Source: an uncultured Stomatobaculum sp. (GTDB lineage Bacteria > Bacillota > Clostridia > Lachnospirales > Lachnospiraceae). From it: a stretch of 64,000 bases of DNA. The notes under the pieces were generated by a model. It made no database searches, was not told where the DNA came from, and saw only the letters and a list, made by a program, of their open reading frames with translations. Location: assembly GCF_937924975.1 (NCBI RefSeq), contig NZ_CALEYG010000029.1, positions 1 to 64,000 of the forward strand. Direction: 5' to 3'. Made by a program: the position numbers and the translations under genes. This document shows positions 8,207 through 17,256 of this stretch, piece by piece. Position 1 is the stretch's first letter. Each line of letters starts with the position of its first letter.

Positions 8207-8971
8207 TTGAAGACGATAAAACGAAAATCCATGCTTTATCAAACAGGGGTAGAGTATGGTGACTACACAATGAATCACGTGCAGGGCTGCGCTCATGGGT
8301 GCAAATATCCATGTTATGCATTCCTAATGAAGAAGCGATTCGGGCAAATAAAGGATTATGAGAGCTGGCTTGAGCCGGTGCTTGTATCAAACACGCTTGA
8401 ATTGCTGGATAAAGAGATACCGAGGCTCAGAGATAAGATTCAGTCTGTGCAGCTTTGCTTTACCACAGATCCGTTCATGGAAGGATATCCAGAGGTGTCC
8501 CAGATGAGCATTGCGGCTATCCGAAAGCTGAACGAGGCCGGAATCAAATGTACTACGCTAACAAAGGGACTGTTACCTATAGAATTGGCGGAGCTTTCTC
8601 CGGAAAACAAATATGGGATTACACTGATCACTCTGGATGAAGCCTATAGGGAACAGATGGAACCGAGCGCTGCTTCCTGCGCAGATCGACTGGCAGCGTT
8701 GAGAGCACTCCATGATGCCGGTTGTAAGACATGGGTAAGTATGGAACCGTATCCAACACCGAACATGGTTGAACAGAATCTGCATGAAATACTGGAAGAG
8801 GTATCTTTTACAGATCGGATCATTTTCGGGAGAACGAACTATAGTAAGGTAGCAAACGCCTACGAAGGGCATAGGCATTTTTACAATGAGTGCGCAACAG
8901 AAGTGATTTCCTTCTGTCAGGAGCACGGTATTGATTATCATATTAAGGAAAAAACAATAACGGAAGAATGA
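8207..8971 (+). CDS. radical SAM protein, three-Cys-motif type (phage Gp37/Gp68-like)
   Basis: A 254-residue protein of the radical SAM class related to spore photoproduct lyase / phage Gp37-Gp68 proteins. The cluster cysteines are C28, C32 and C36 in GCAHGCKYPCYAF, a CX3CX3C spacing instead of the canonical CX3CX2C. Further on, LCFTTDPFMEGYPEV and KCTTLTKG fit the TIM-barrel strands of the family. The start is TTG 8207 behind GGAGG; the ATG at 8195 runs into a stop. It probably uses a 4Fe-4S cluster and SAM to make a 5'-deoxyadenosyl radical. The substrate is unknown; the location between tcmP and a type III R-M system points to nucleic acid. It ends nine bases before mod. Confidence 0.8.
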   Translation: MKTIKRKSMLYQTGVEYGDYTMNHVQGCAHGCKYPCYAFLMKKRFGQIKDYESWLEPVLVSNTLELLDKEIPRLRDKIQSVQLCFTTDPFMEGYPEVSQMSIAAIRKLNEAGIKCTTLTKGLLPIELAELSPENKYGITLITLDEAYREQMEPSAASCADRLAALRALHDAGCKTWVSMEPYPTPNMVEQNLHEILEEVSFTDRIIFGRTNYSKVANAYEGHRHFYNECATEVISFCQEHGIDYHIKEKTITEE

Positions 8972-8980
8972 GGTGGCGTT

Positions 8981-11152
8981 ATGGCATTATTACAAGACCT
9001 GATTCAGCAGATTGACGATCCGGCACTCAAGGAGAGAATCTTGCAGGAAACAAATAAATTACTGAAGCAGAAGAAGTTCGGATTAGTGTTTGAAGAACAT
9101 CTGCCGGAGTGCACGCCGCTTTATGACGTGCCGATTCGTGTTGGCTCCAAGGTCGCTCTGAAGACAGGGTATGTCAGTGATATTTATACAGTTATGAAGA
9201 TTGACAGTGATGACGTGCTTTGCGACCGGCGTGAGACTCATGAACAAAAGACCTTCAGGCTGGATGAGATTGTTGCGATAGCAGAATTCGGTGAGCCAAT
9301 TTATCCTACTCTGAAACCGATTGACACTGTGGAGAATGCTCCTGACAGTGGGCTTTGGCATACCCTGATAGAGGCGGACAATTATCATGCGCTTCAGCTT
9401 CTGGAATATCTTTATGCTGAGAAGGTGGATTGTATCTATATTGATCCGCCTTATAACACCGGTGCAAAAGACTGGAAGTATAACAACGATTACGTTGATT
9501 CAAATGATACATATCGGCATAGCAAGTGGCTTTCTATGATGGAGAAACGTTTAAGAATAGCTAAAAAACTGTTGAATCCAAATGATTCTGTCATGATCAT
9601 TACTATCGATGAAAAAGAATACTTACACTTGGGTTGCTTGCTTGAGGAGCTATTCCCTGAAGCAAGAATACAGATGATAAGCACAATGATCAATCCGGCT
9701 ATCGTAGCAAGAGCTGGTGAGTTTGGCAGAAGTGGTGAATACATTTTTTTCCTTTATTTTGGAGAAGCATCTCCACAACGAGTAAAAATTAATCGAGAAT
9801 GGGTTTCTGATCGAGGAAGGACTCATACTGGAAATATCCGATGGGATTTGTTGAAACGCTCTGGGACTGGTGCGACAAGAAAAGACTCTCCGGGAGGATT
9901 CTATCCTATTTACATTAATCCTGAAAGCGGAAAAATTGAGAAAGTAGGAGAACCCCTGCCGGAAGGAGTATCAGATGCTCCTCAGATTGAAGGGCTCTAT
10001 TGCCTACTTCCCATCAGGAACGATGGATCTGAGGGACGTTGGCAGTGGTCTACAACGACGCTAATAGATGGTTTGAAAGAAGGGCGAGTTAAAGTTGGAG
10101 GCGATAGCCGTAGAGGGTTTACAGTATATCGTTTGGCACGTGCTGAATTTGCGAAGGTTGTAAATGGAGAATTTGAAATTAGTGGGCGCGGTGTTAATAA
10201 CGAAATACTGGTAGATGATATTGATACAGAATATGTACTTGCCGTTCCGGGAGATATTTGGAAGACAGCATCTCACGATTCAACCCAATATGGTTCTCGT
10301 CTACTTGGCAATATATTCGGAGAGAAAAGATTCACTTTCCCTAAGTCCGTTTACGCTGTAATGGATTGCTTGTATTTTTGTACGGCATATAAGCCCAATG
10401 CTCTGATAGTGGATTTTTTTGCGGGCTCAGGTACAACTTTGCATGCGGTCAATTTGTTAAATGCAATGGATAATGGTAATCGTCGCTGCATTATGGTAAC
10501 GAACAATGAGGTCTCTGACGATGAGCAAAAACGACTCTCTAAAGCTGGGAAAAAGCCCGGAGATGAGGAATGGGAGAACTTGGGCATAGCACATAATGTA
10601 ACGTGGCCCAGAACAATATGTACGATAAGGGGTAAGAACATTTCAGGCGAACCATTGTCCGGAGATTATGGGACATACCACGATAGATATTTACCAGACG
10701 AGGAAGCAAACGGTAAATACAAAAAAGTAAAGATGCCGGATACACCTTCGCTGGCAGAGATGAAAATGGCAGATGGTTTCAAGACAAACGCGGTCTTCTT
10801 CAAACTGAGCTTCCTCGACAAAACATCCGTTGCTCTCGGCAGGCAGTTCCGAGAGCTGCTTCCAGTGCTCTGGATGAAAGGAGGAGCCATTGGTAAGTGC
10901 CCGGCTATTGACAATGATGATCTCCCGAACATGCTGATTTTGCCACAGAACAGGTTGGCAGTTTTGGTAGATGAAATATATTATTCCGAGTTCGATGCTG
11001 AGTTAAGTCAGCATCCAGAAATCCAGACAGTTTTCATTGTGACGGATTCAGAAACAGCATACCGGTCGATGATCCGTACTTACGATGGTAAAGACTGCTA
11101 TCAGCTTTATAGAGACTATCTGGATAATTTCAGAATCAACACAGGGAGGTAA
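8981..11152 (+). CDS. mod: type III restriction-modification DNA methyltransferase (Mod)
   Basis: A 723-residue adenine-N6 methyltransferase of the beta class. The catalytic DPPYNTG lies at about residue 154, well before the SAM-binding DFFAGSGTT at about residue 478, with the target-recognition region between them; this order is typical of type III Mod. The N-terminus has an extra ~130-residue region before the catalytic motif. It starts behind GAGGTGGCG, nine bases after the radical SAM gene, and ends two bases before res, so all are likely cotranscribed. Mod reads an asymmetric 5-6 base site; the site cannot be read from the sequence. No simple repeat tract is visible that would make it phase-variable. 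Confidence 0.92.
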   Translation: MALLQDLIQQIDDPALKERILQETNKLLKQKKFGLVFEEHLPECTPLYDVPIRVGSKVALKTGYVSDIYTVMKIDSDDVLCDRRETHEQKTFRLDEIVAIAEFGEPIYPTLKPIDTVENAPDSGLWHTLIEADNYHALQLLEYLYAEKVDCIYIDPPYNTGAKDWKYNNDYVDSNDTYRHSKWLSMMEKRLRIAKKLLNPNDSVMIITIDEKEYLHLGCLLEELFPEARIQMISTMINPAIVARAGEFGRSGEYIFFLYFGEASPQRVKINREWVSDRGRTHTGNIRWDLLKRSGTGATRKDSPGGFYPIYINPESGKIEKVGEPLPEGVSDAPQIEGLYCLLPIRNDGSEGRWQWSTTTLIDGLKEGRVKVGGDSRRGFTVYRLARAEFAKVVNGEFEISGRGVNNEILVDDIDTEYVLAVPGDIWKTASHDSTQYGSRLLGNIFGEKRFTFPKSVYAVMDCLYFCTAYKPNALIVDFFAGSGTTLHAVNLLNAMDNGNRRCIMVTNNEVSDDEQKRLSKAGKKPGDEEWENLGIAHNVTWPRTICTIRGKNISGEPLSGDYGTYHDRYLPDEEANGKYKKVKMPDTPSLAEMKMADGFKTNAVFFKLSFLDKTSVALGRQFRELLPVLWMKGGAIGKCPAIDNDDLPNMLILPQNRLAVLVDEIYYSEFDAELSQHPEIQTVFIVTDSETAYRSMIRTYDGKDCYQLYRDYLDNFRINTGR

Positions 11153-11154
11153 CC

Positions 11155-14034
11155 ATGAGAGTAGATTTATTCCCTTTTCAGAAGAGAGCTCTTGCTGATA
11201 TCCGTATGAAGACTGCGGAGGCAATGGGCAGTTATCATAGAACACATGCACCGCAGGTGGTTTCTTTTACTGCACCGACTGGAGCTGGAAAGACCATCAT
11301 CATGTCCGCACTGATTGAGGCTATTCTTTTCGGTGATGAATGGTATATGGAGCAGCCAGATGCAATCATCGTCTGGCTTTCGGATTCTCCTCAACTTAAT
11401 GAGCAGTCAAAGCAAAAGATTGACTCCAAGGCAGATAAGATTAAGTTGTCGCAGTGCGTTACAGTTTCTGAGGAATCTTTTGATAAAGAGGTATTTGAAG
11501 ACGGGCATGTTTATTTCCTGAATACGCAGAAGCTGTCGGTTACCTCCAAACTCACGAAAAATGGCGATGGCAGGACTTATACGATCTGGCAGACGCTTGC
11601 GAATACTGTCCGGGAAAAGAGCGACCGGTTGTACTTTATCATCGATGAAGCGCACCGTGGCATGCAGGGACGTGAGGCAAGCAAGGCTACCACGATCATG
11701 CAGAAGTTCATCAAGGGCAGTGATTCGGATGGCATTGCGCCCATGCCGGTTGTCATCGGGATGTCCGCTACCACGCAGAGATTCAATGCGCTGGTCGAAG
11801 GCATATCCTCTACAATTCACAAATCTATCGTGACGACGGATGAGGTGCGAGCTTCCGGCCTTTTGAAGGATAGGATCGTTATCACCTATCCGGAGGAAGG
11901 CACAGTCAATAATGATATGGCCATTTTGCAGGCCGCTGCGGATGATTGGAAAGAAAAGTGGGAGCATTGGACGCAGTATTGCTTTGAGCAGCACTACGCC
12001 TATGTAAATCCTATCCTGATCATTCAGGTTTTGAATGGAACCGGTGATGCTCTGACGGATACTAATCTGGACGACTGCATTGCAAAGATTGAGGAACGTA
12101 CCGGCTTCAAGCTGGAAAGCGGACAGGTAGTTCATACTTTCGGTGGCACTACTGCCACATTGACTGTCAATGGACTCGATGTGCGCTATGAGGAACCTTC
12201 CAATATTGCTGAGGATAGAAATATCCGCGTGGTATTCTTTAAAGAGAATCTTTCTACTGGCTGGGATTGTCCGCGAGCAGAGACCATGATGTCCTTTAAG
12301 CATGCAAACGATGCCACATATATTGCGCAGCTTCTCGGTCGAATGGTAAGAACGCCGATGCAGATGCATATTCAGGTGGACGACGTTTTGAACGACGTGC
12401 ATCTCTATTTGCCGTACTTCAATGAGGATACCGTCAAGGACATTGTGGAAGCCTTGCAGAGTACAGAAGGCGGAGATATCCCGACCGATATTTATGGCGA
12501 GTCCTTGTCCGGAAAGAAATTTGAAACGCTGACTGTCAGACTGAAGAAGAAAAAGGAAGAGCAGCAGACGCCGGGACAGATGACTCTATTCGATGTGTTC
12601 TCTGGGCAGAACGCAGGCGAACAGCAGTTTGCCGGAGTAGCAGAGCCAGCTGTCGACTCGACTCCGACAGCACAGCCTCAAGTCACTGGTGGACAAGCTC
12701 AGCAAACAGAAACGACAGAACAAGTCCAGACACAGTCGAGCGCAGATACAACGGCTCCTGCTGAGCCTGCATCGGTTACATCACCGTCATCTGTCACGGC
12801 AACACCGTCCGAGAATAATGCTGCGGGAAGTCAGCAGGCGGTTCAGACGGAAACTTCTGAAGAGGAAGATCTGTTTGACCGTGAAGAGGTTATGAAGTTT
12901 ATAAATGATGCAGGTTTGCTTTCCTATAACGTCAGAGCGCTTAGGATCAATGACTACCTAAAATCTCTGTATAGGATGGCGCATCTTCTTACGATGTCTA
13001 ACTTGCACCGTGAGGCGATCCGGGAGGTTCAGGATGAGATTGTTGAGATGATCCACAGCTATGTGGAAGGCCTCAAGGCAGATGGGAAATATGACGACCT
13101 TGTTCAGCAGGTCAAGCAGTTCAAACTGGCGACCCAGATTTTTGATGCCTTTGGAGAAACCGTGGACAACTATTCGGTGCATGATATGTTCACGACGACC
13201 GATACTGATATAGAGAGGCAGTTCCAGATTGCGGATGTAAAGCTCGGTCGAGAAGGTATCGGCATGGCCTATGGAAACAAGTATATGGATATGTCTGATC
13301 TGACGGCATTTAAAGTTGATGTTATTCTTTTTGTAGCAGACGAAGAGTGCATGAACCGATTGCATTCTTATGCGGAGACTCGCTTTCATGGATTAAATGA
13401 CGATTATCGCAGATATATTGCAACTATAGATTCAGAGAAAATTCGTAAAGAGTATGATAGTATCGTTTCCGATGGTGATCCTGTAAGCAAGCACAATTTC
13501 CGTTTGCCGGAGACAATTCAGGTGCCACATGAAGTGGGAGGCAAAGAATATAGGAATCATCTCTTTGTTAGTGACATAACCGGTACTGCAACGATGAAGT
13601 TGAATACTTGGGAAGCTGGAGTTATTGAAGAAGAAGAAAAACGAGAAGACTTTGTCTGCTGGATTCGTAATCCATCCAGAGGCTCATGGGCGCTTTGCAT
13701 TCCTTACGAAATCGATGGCGAAACAAAGCCTACCTATCCAGATTTCATTGTAGTAAGAAAAGATCGTGTACTTGGATATGTCGTTGATATTCTTGAGCCG
13801 CATAATCCTGATTTCAAGGACAATCTTGGGAAAGCGAAAGGATTTGCAGAGTACGCAAAACAGAATCCGGGTGTGGGAAGAATTCAGCTAATTCGTATGA
13901 GTAAAGATGCAGCCGGAAACCACAAGTTCAAAAGGCTGGATATGTCTAAAACAGCTATTCGAGAAAAAGTCTCTCATGCAATAAATACAGACGAACTCGA
14001 TCACATCTTTGATACGGATGGAGTTATCGAATAA
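11155..14034 (+). CDS. res: type III restriction enzyme Res subunit (SF2 helicase-nuclease)
   Basis: A 959-residue helicase-endonuclease. Walker A is TGAGKTI near residues 41-48, Walker B is DEAH at ~164, and motif III-like SATTQRF is at ~203. The motif VI region reads QLLGRMVRTP. A Q/T/S/P/A-rich linker of about 100 residues (~470-575) separates the motor from the C-terminal part. Near residues 862-880, YPDFIVV...VVDILEPH has the P-D...D-x-E shape of a PD-(D/E)XK-like nuclease, although the lysine position is not clean. It acts with Mod to translocate or slide and cut DNA between two head-to-head sites. It is separated from mod by two bases. Confidence 0.92.
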   Translation: MRVDLFPFQKRALADIRMKTAEAMGSYHRTHAPQVVSFTAPTGAGKTIIMSALIEAILFGDEWYMEQPDAIIVWLSDSPQLNEQSKQKIDSKADKIKLSQCVTVSEESFDKEVFEDGHVYFLNTQKLSVTSKLTKNGDGRTYTIWQTLANTVREKSDRLYFIIDEAHRGMQGREASKATTIMQKFIKGSDSDGIAPMPVVIGMSATTQRFNALVEGISSTIHKSIVTTDEVRASGLLKDRIVITYPEEGTVNNDMAILQAAADDWKEKWEHWTQYCFEQHYAYVNPILIIQVLNGTGDALTDTNLDDCIAKIEERTGFKLESGQVVHTFGGTTATLTVNGLDVRYEEPSNIAEDRNIRVVFFKENLSTGWDCPRAETMMSFKHANDATYIAQLLGRMVRTPMQMHIQVDDVLNDVHLYLPYFNEDTVKDIVEALQSTEGGDIPTDIYGESLSGKKFETLTVRLKKKKEEQQTPGQMTLFDVFSGQNAGEQQFAGVAEPAVDSTPTAQPQVTGGQAQQTETTEQVQTQSSADTTAPAEPASVTSPSSVTATPSENNAAGSQQAVQTETSEEEDLFDREEVMKFINDAGLLSYNVRALRINDYLKSLYRMAHLLTMSNLHREAIREVQDEIVEMIHSYVEGLKADGKYDDLVQQVKQFKLATQIFDAFGETVDNYSVHDMFTTTDTDIERQFQIADVKLGREGIGMAYGNKYMDMSDLTAFKVDVILFVADEECMNRLHSYAETRFHGLNDDYRRYIATIDSEKIRKEYDSIVSDGDPVSKHNFRLPETIQVPHEVGGKEYRNHLFVSDITGTATMKLNTWEAGVIEEEEKREDFVCWIRNPSRGSWALCIPYEIDGETKPTYPDFIVVRKDRVLGYVVDILEPHNPDFKDNLGKAKGFAEYAKQNPGVGRIQLIRMSKDAAGNHKFKRLDMSKTAIREKVSHAINTDELDHIFDTDGVIE

Positions 14035-14048
14035 GGAGGAATTCCATT

Positions 14049-16214
14049 ATGGCAAATGAGCTGCAGCCATTGTCGCTGCTCTTTCAAAATAGATTATTCC
14101 GGATACCGGACTATCAGCGTGGCTATGCATGGTTGCAGCAACAGTTTGTGGATTTTTGGGATGACCTTGTAAATCTTCAGGCTGACCGCTATCACTATAC
14201 AGGTCTCCTGTCCCTTAAGCCTCTAAAAAGCAAGGAGACCGTCAGCTGGAGCGAGGACTTGTGGCTGGTCGAGAACGGATATAAGCCTTGCCATATAGTC
14301 GATGGTCAGCAGCGCATCACCACGTTTGTCATTCTCTTGAACGAGATTGTGGGATTCGTGTGCGGCTTGGATGAGAACAAGGGCAAGTCTGATAAGGAAA
14401 TCACGCTGGGGTATGAAACGATCGAAGAGATCGTCTCAAAATACATCTGCCGAAAAAGACCGCCGAATGGAGTAGTAACAACATACCTTTTTGGTTATGA
14501 GGTCGATAATCCCAGCACGGAATACATGAAATATAAGGTGTTCGATGAGCCGTATTCCGGCGCAGTGAATGAGACCTACTATACAAAGAATCTGAAGTTT
14601 GCAAAGAACTTTTTTGCAGAGAACATCAGAAAGCTATATGAGGAGTCCGGAGAAGGCGGACTTGAGGCAGTAAATACTCTGTATAAGAAGCTCACCCAGC
14701 GCCTGATGTTTAATCTCCATGAAATCGACGATGATTACGATGTATTTGTAGCTTTCGAGACCATGAACAATCGTGGCAAGAAGCTGACGAATCTTGAACT
14801 GTTGAAAAACAGACTGATCTATTTGACCACGCTTTATGATGATGAGGTGTTTGACGAAAAGGACAAGTCTGCCCTCCGTAAGAAGATAAATGACGCTTGG
14901 AAGGAAGTCTACTATCAGCTTGGTAGGAACAAGAGTGTTCCTCTTTCCGATGATGACTTTTTGCGTGCCCATTGGATTATCTACTTCAGGTATTCCCGTA
15001 AACGTGGTGATGACTACATCAAATTCTTGTTGAGCAAGTTCTCGTCAAAGGGCATATTTGAAAAGGCACCCGTTCTGGTTGAGACAGAGGCCGAGTCGGT
15101 TAACAGCGATGATGTCACTGATGCAGACGACACGGAAGTTACTGAAACAGAAGAACAGGAAATCATAGAGGTATCAAAACTCCAGCCGAAAGAAATCGAG
15201 GACTATGTCAATAGCCTCAAAGATATGGCGAAGTACTGGTATGACACTTATTTCCCGTATGAAAGTGTTAATCTCACGCCAGAAGAGCAAAAACGAGTCG
15301 ATAGGCTTAACCGTATCGGAATCGGTCATTTTAGGCCGCTGGTCACTGCGGTCATCAGTCGGCGGGATATTTCTGCGAACAGCAGAGTTAAAATCTTTGA
15401 AGCTGTTGAGCGCTTTATCTTTGTTGCATTTCGCTTGGGTAATTTCAATGCATCCTATGGCAGCAGTGATTATTATCGAGCTGCGCGTCAGGTGTATGTG
15501 AAAGAAACGGACGTTGATGAGCTCTGCAAAGAAATATATGACAGGACTACGAACAATATCGATTTTGCCACGCAGAACTTTGTTACCAGAATTGAGAAAT
15601 ATTTCTCAACAGGGAATGGCTACTACGACTGGAACAGTCTGCGATACTTCTTTTATGAATATGAGGCTAAGCTAGCAGAGAAAAATAATATAGATCGGTT
15701 CTGCACGTGGTCAATATTTACAAAGTCCGAGAAGGATAAAGTGTCTGTCGAGCATATTCTCCCTCAGACACCGACAAGGTTTTACTGGCGTAATATATAC
15801 CGGCAGTTTAAGGATTCAGAAATCAAGATGCTTTCCGGAGCACTTGGGAACCTTCTGCCGTTGTCTCAGAGCGTAAACTCGGCTTTGCAGAATGATAGTT
15901 TTGAGGATAAGAAGCATTCCAAAACCACAGGACGTCGCGGGTACGAGAATGGATCTCACTCAGAGATAGAGGTGTCCAAGCTGCAGGATTGGACTGCATT
16001 TGAGATATACAGCAGAACTGAAAAGCTCCTCGTTTTCATGCAGGAACGCTGGAACCTGCAATTCGACGAGGAACAGTTGGAAAAGCTGATCGGCATTTCG
16101 TTCGTCAAAGATGGACGAGAAATCCCGGAGGAGTTGGAGGAAGTATCGGTAAACGTACCGGAATCCGAGGAAAGTGCAGAAGGCGCCGGAGATGATCAAA
16201 AACTGCAATTCTAG
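14049..16214 (+). CDS. DUF262/DUF1524 GmrSD-like nuclease, shortened by a stop codon
   Basis: 721 residues are translated before TAG at 16212. The N-terminal DUF262 (ParB-like NTPase) shows IPDYQRGYAW at ~19-28 and IVDGQQRITT at ~84-93, then FETMNNRGKKLTNLELLKN. The C-terminal DUF1524 has the HNH-like VEHILPQTP near residue 567. These are GmrS and GmrD fused in one chain, as in type IV restriction enzymes that cut modified DNA. An E/D/T-rich linker occurs at ~345-375. It starts 14 bases after res with a strong AAGGAGG. The same frame continues past the TAG into two DUF4268 domains (next entry), so the intact ancestor was about 1010 residues. The shortened form keeps both catalytic domains. 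Confidence 0.85.
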   Translation: MANELQPLSLLFQNRLFRIPDYQRGYAWLQQQFVDFWDDLVNLQADRYHYTGLLSLKPLKSKETVSWSEDLWLVENGYKPCHIVDGQQRITTFVILLNEIVGFVCGLDENKGKSDKEITLGYETIEEIVSKYICRKRPPNGVVTTYLFGYEVDNPSTEYMKYKVFDEPYSGAVNETYYTKNLKFAKNFFAENIRKLYEESGEGGLEAVNTLYKKLTQRLMFNLHEIDDDYDVFVAFETMNNRGKKLTNLELLKNRLIYLTTLYDDEVFDEKDKSALRKKINDAWKEVYYQLGRNKSVPLSDDDFLRAHWIIYFRYSRKRGDDYIKFLLSKFSSKGIFEKAPVLVETEAESVNSDDVTDADDTEVTETEEQEIIEVSKLQPKEIEDYVNSLKDMAKYWYDTYFPYESVNLTPEEQKRVDRLNRIGIGHFRPLVTAVISRRDISANSRVKIFEAVERFIFVAFRLGNFNASYGSSDYYRAARQVYVKETDVDELCKEIYDRTTNNIDFATQNFVTRIEKYFSTGNGYYDWNSLRYFFYEYEAKLAEKNNIDRFCTWSIFTKSEKDKVSVEHILPQTPTRFYWRNIYRQFKDSEIKMLSGALGNLLPLSQSVNSALQNDSFEDKKHSKTTGRRGYENGSHSEIEVSKLQDWTAFEIYSRTEKLLVFMQERWNLQFDEEQLEKLIGISFVKDGREIPEELEEVSVNVPESEESAEGAGDDQKLQF

Positions 16215-17081
16215 ACAGCATTCATAAACTATGCTAATGAGCACGGCAGATCAAGCGATATAGCAAAACAGAAAGCTGCTGGTCGAACATATTACGATGT
16301 ACACATAGGCGCGAACGGTTATCACTTATTCTTTTCCATTCCCTATGGTAAACGAATCAAGATGAGCATCTACACCTATAATGTGGATACCTATAATCGT
16401 CTGAAAGAATTAAAAGATCAGATTGAGACCGAATTTGGTGAGAACATAAATTGAAAATACTCAAAATCGACTGGTACAACACGTTCCATCGTTATTGAGG
16501 AGAAGGCTGATGTATTCAATCCAGCAGAGCAGCCGAAAATATTTGATTGGATCATCGACCATTTTGACCGGATCACGACAGCGTTATCTATGACTGGAGA
16601 GCATCTCAGTATAAGCGGTGATTCCTCTGAAACGAGGTTTGAGATCAGAAAACGTTACTAGACGTATGCCTTAATACAAATCCATGAGGCTCATGGTAAT
16701 CCCAGCTCTTTCAGCAATGTAAATCCGAGTACGGACAACTGGATAAACGGCTTCTTTGGCATTGGGGGTTTCTACCTCTGCTGTGTTGCGAATTTTGACT
16801 CTGCACGTTCAGAGGTCGTGTTTGCCAGAGCGGAGAGATCAGAGAATAAAGCTGCGTTTGATGCTCTTTACCAGCACAAGAGCGAGATTGAATCGAAGCT
16901 GGGAACGGTGCTTCAGTGGAACCGTGGAGATGATATCAAATCCTCGAAGGTGTTTATTCAGCTTGATAACATGAGCATTGAAAACAAGGATGACTGGCCG
17001 CAGATGGCAAAGTTCCATTCAGAATGGTCAAAGAAGTTCTACAATGTGATTGCGCCGTATATAACGGTAGATTGGCAATAG
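16215..17081 (+). pseudogene. DUF4268 tandem-domain tail of the GmrSD-like gene, interrupted by stops
   Basis: Reading on in the frame of 14049-16214 gives two DUF4268-type repeats with no frameshift: TAFINYANEHG...VFNPAEQPKIFDW and TYALIQIHEAHG...NWINGFFGIGG. The second ends at TAG 17081. Three stops break it: TAG 16212-16214, TGA 16452-16454 and TAG 16659-16661. Each sits where tryptophan is expected. The first and third are at the same position of the two repeats (F*TAF / Y*TYA), and the TGA aligns with the W of LQWNRGDD in repeat 2. All can arise by one G-to-A change in TGG. The remaining ORF from 16818 is only the end of repeat 2. Confidence 0.75.
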
Positions 17082-17256
17082 TCCGCTCAGGACGAGGAGC
17101 ACTGATTTCTGATGATAGAACAATCAAGATTGTCAGAGAAGGATCATCGATCCCAGCAGAGGCATATTAAGGCTACGACGATGAAATCCCATGCACTTGC
17201 GGAGCCGTCAAAGGTTGAGGCGATTTAATGCTTGATAATATGAATGGAGAAAATGC

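Noticed and set aside
11407..12402. 331-codon open frame on the minus strand inside res
   Set aside because: Shadow of the Res helicase motor; composition and position give no sign of a gene.
16212..16661. Genome-wide reassignment of TAG or TGA to tryptophan
   Set aside because: TAG and TGA serve as ordinary stops in many intact genes here (for example TAG at 30158-30160 and TGA ends in the overlapping operons), so a code change is excluded; only local readthrough or decay remains.
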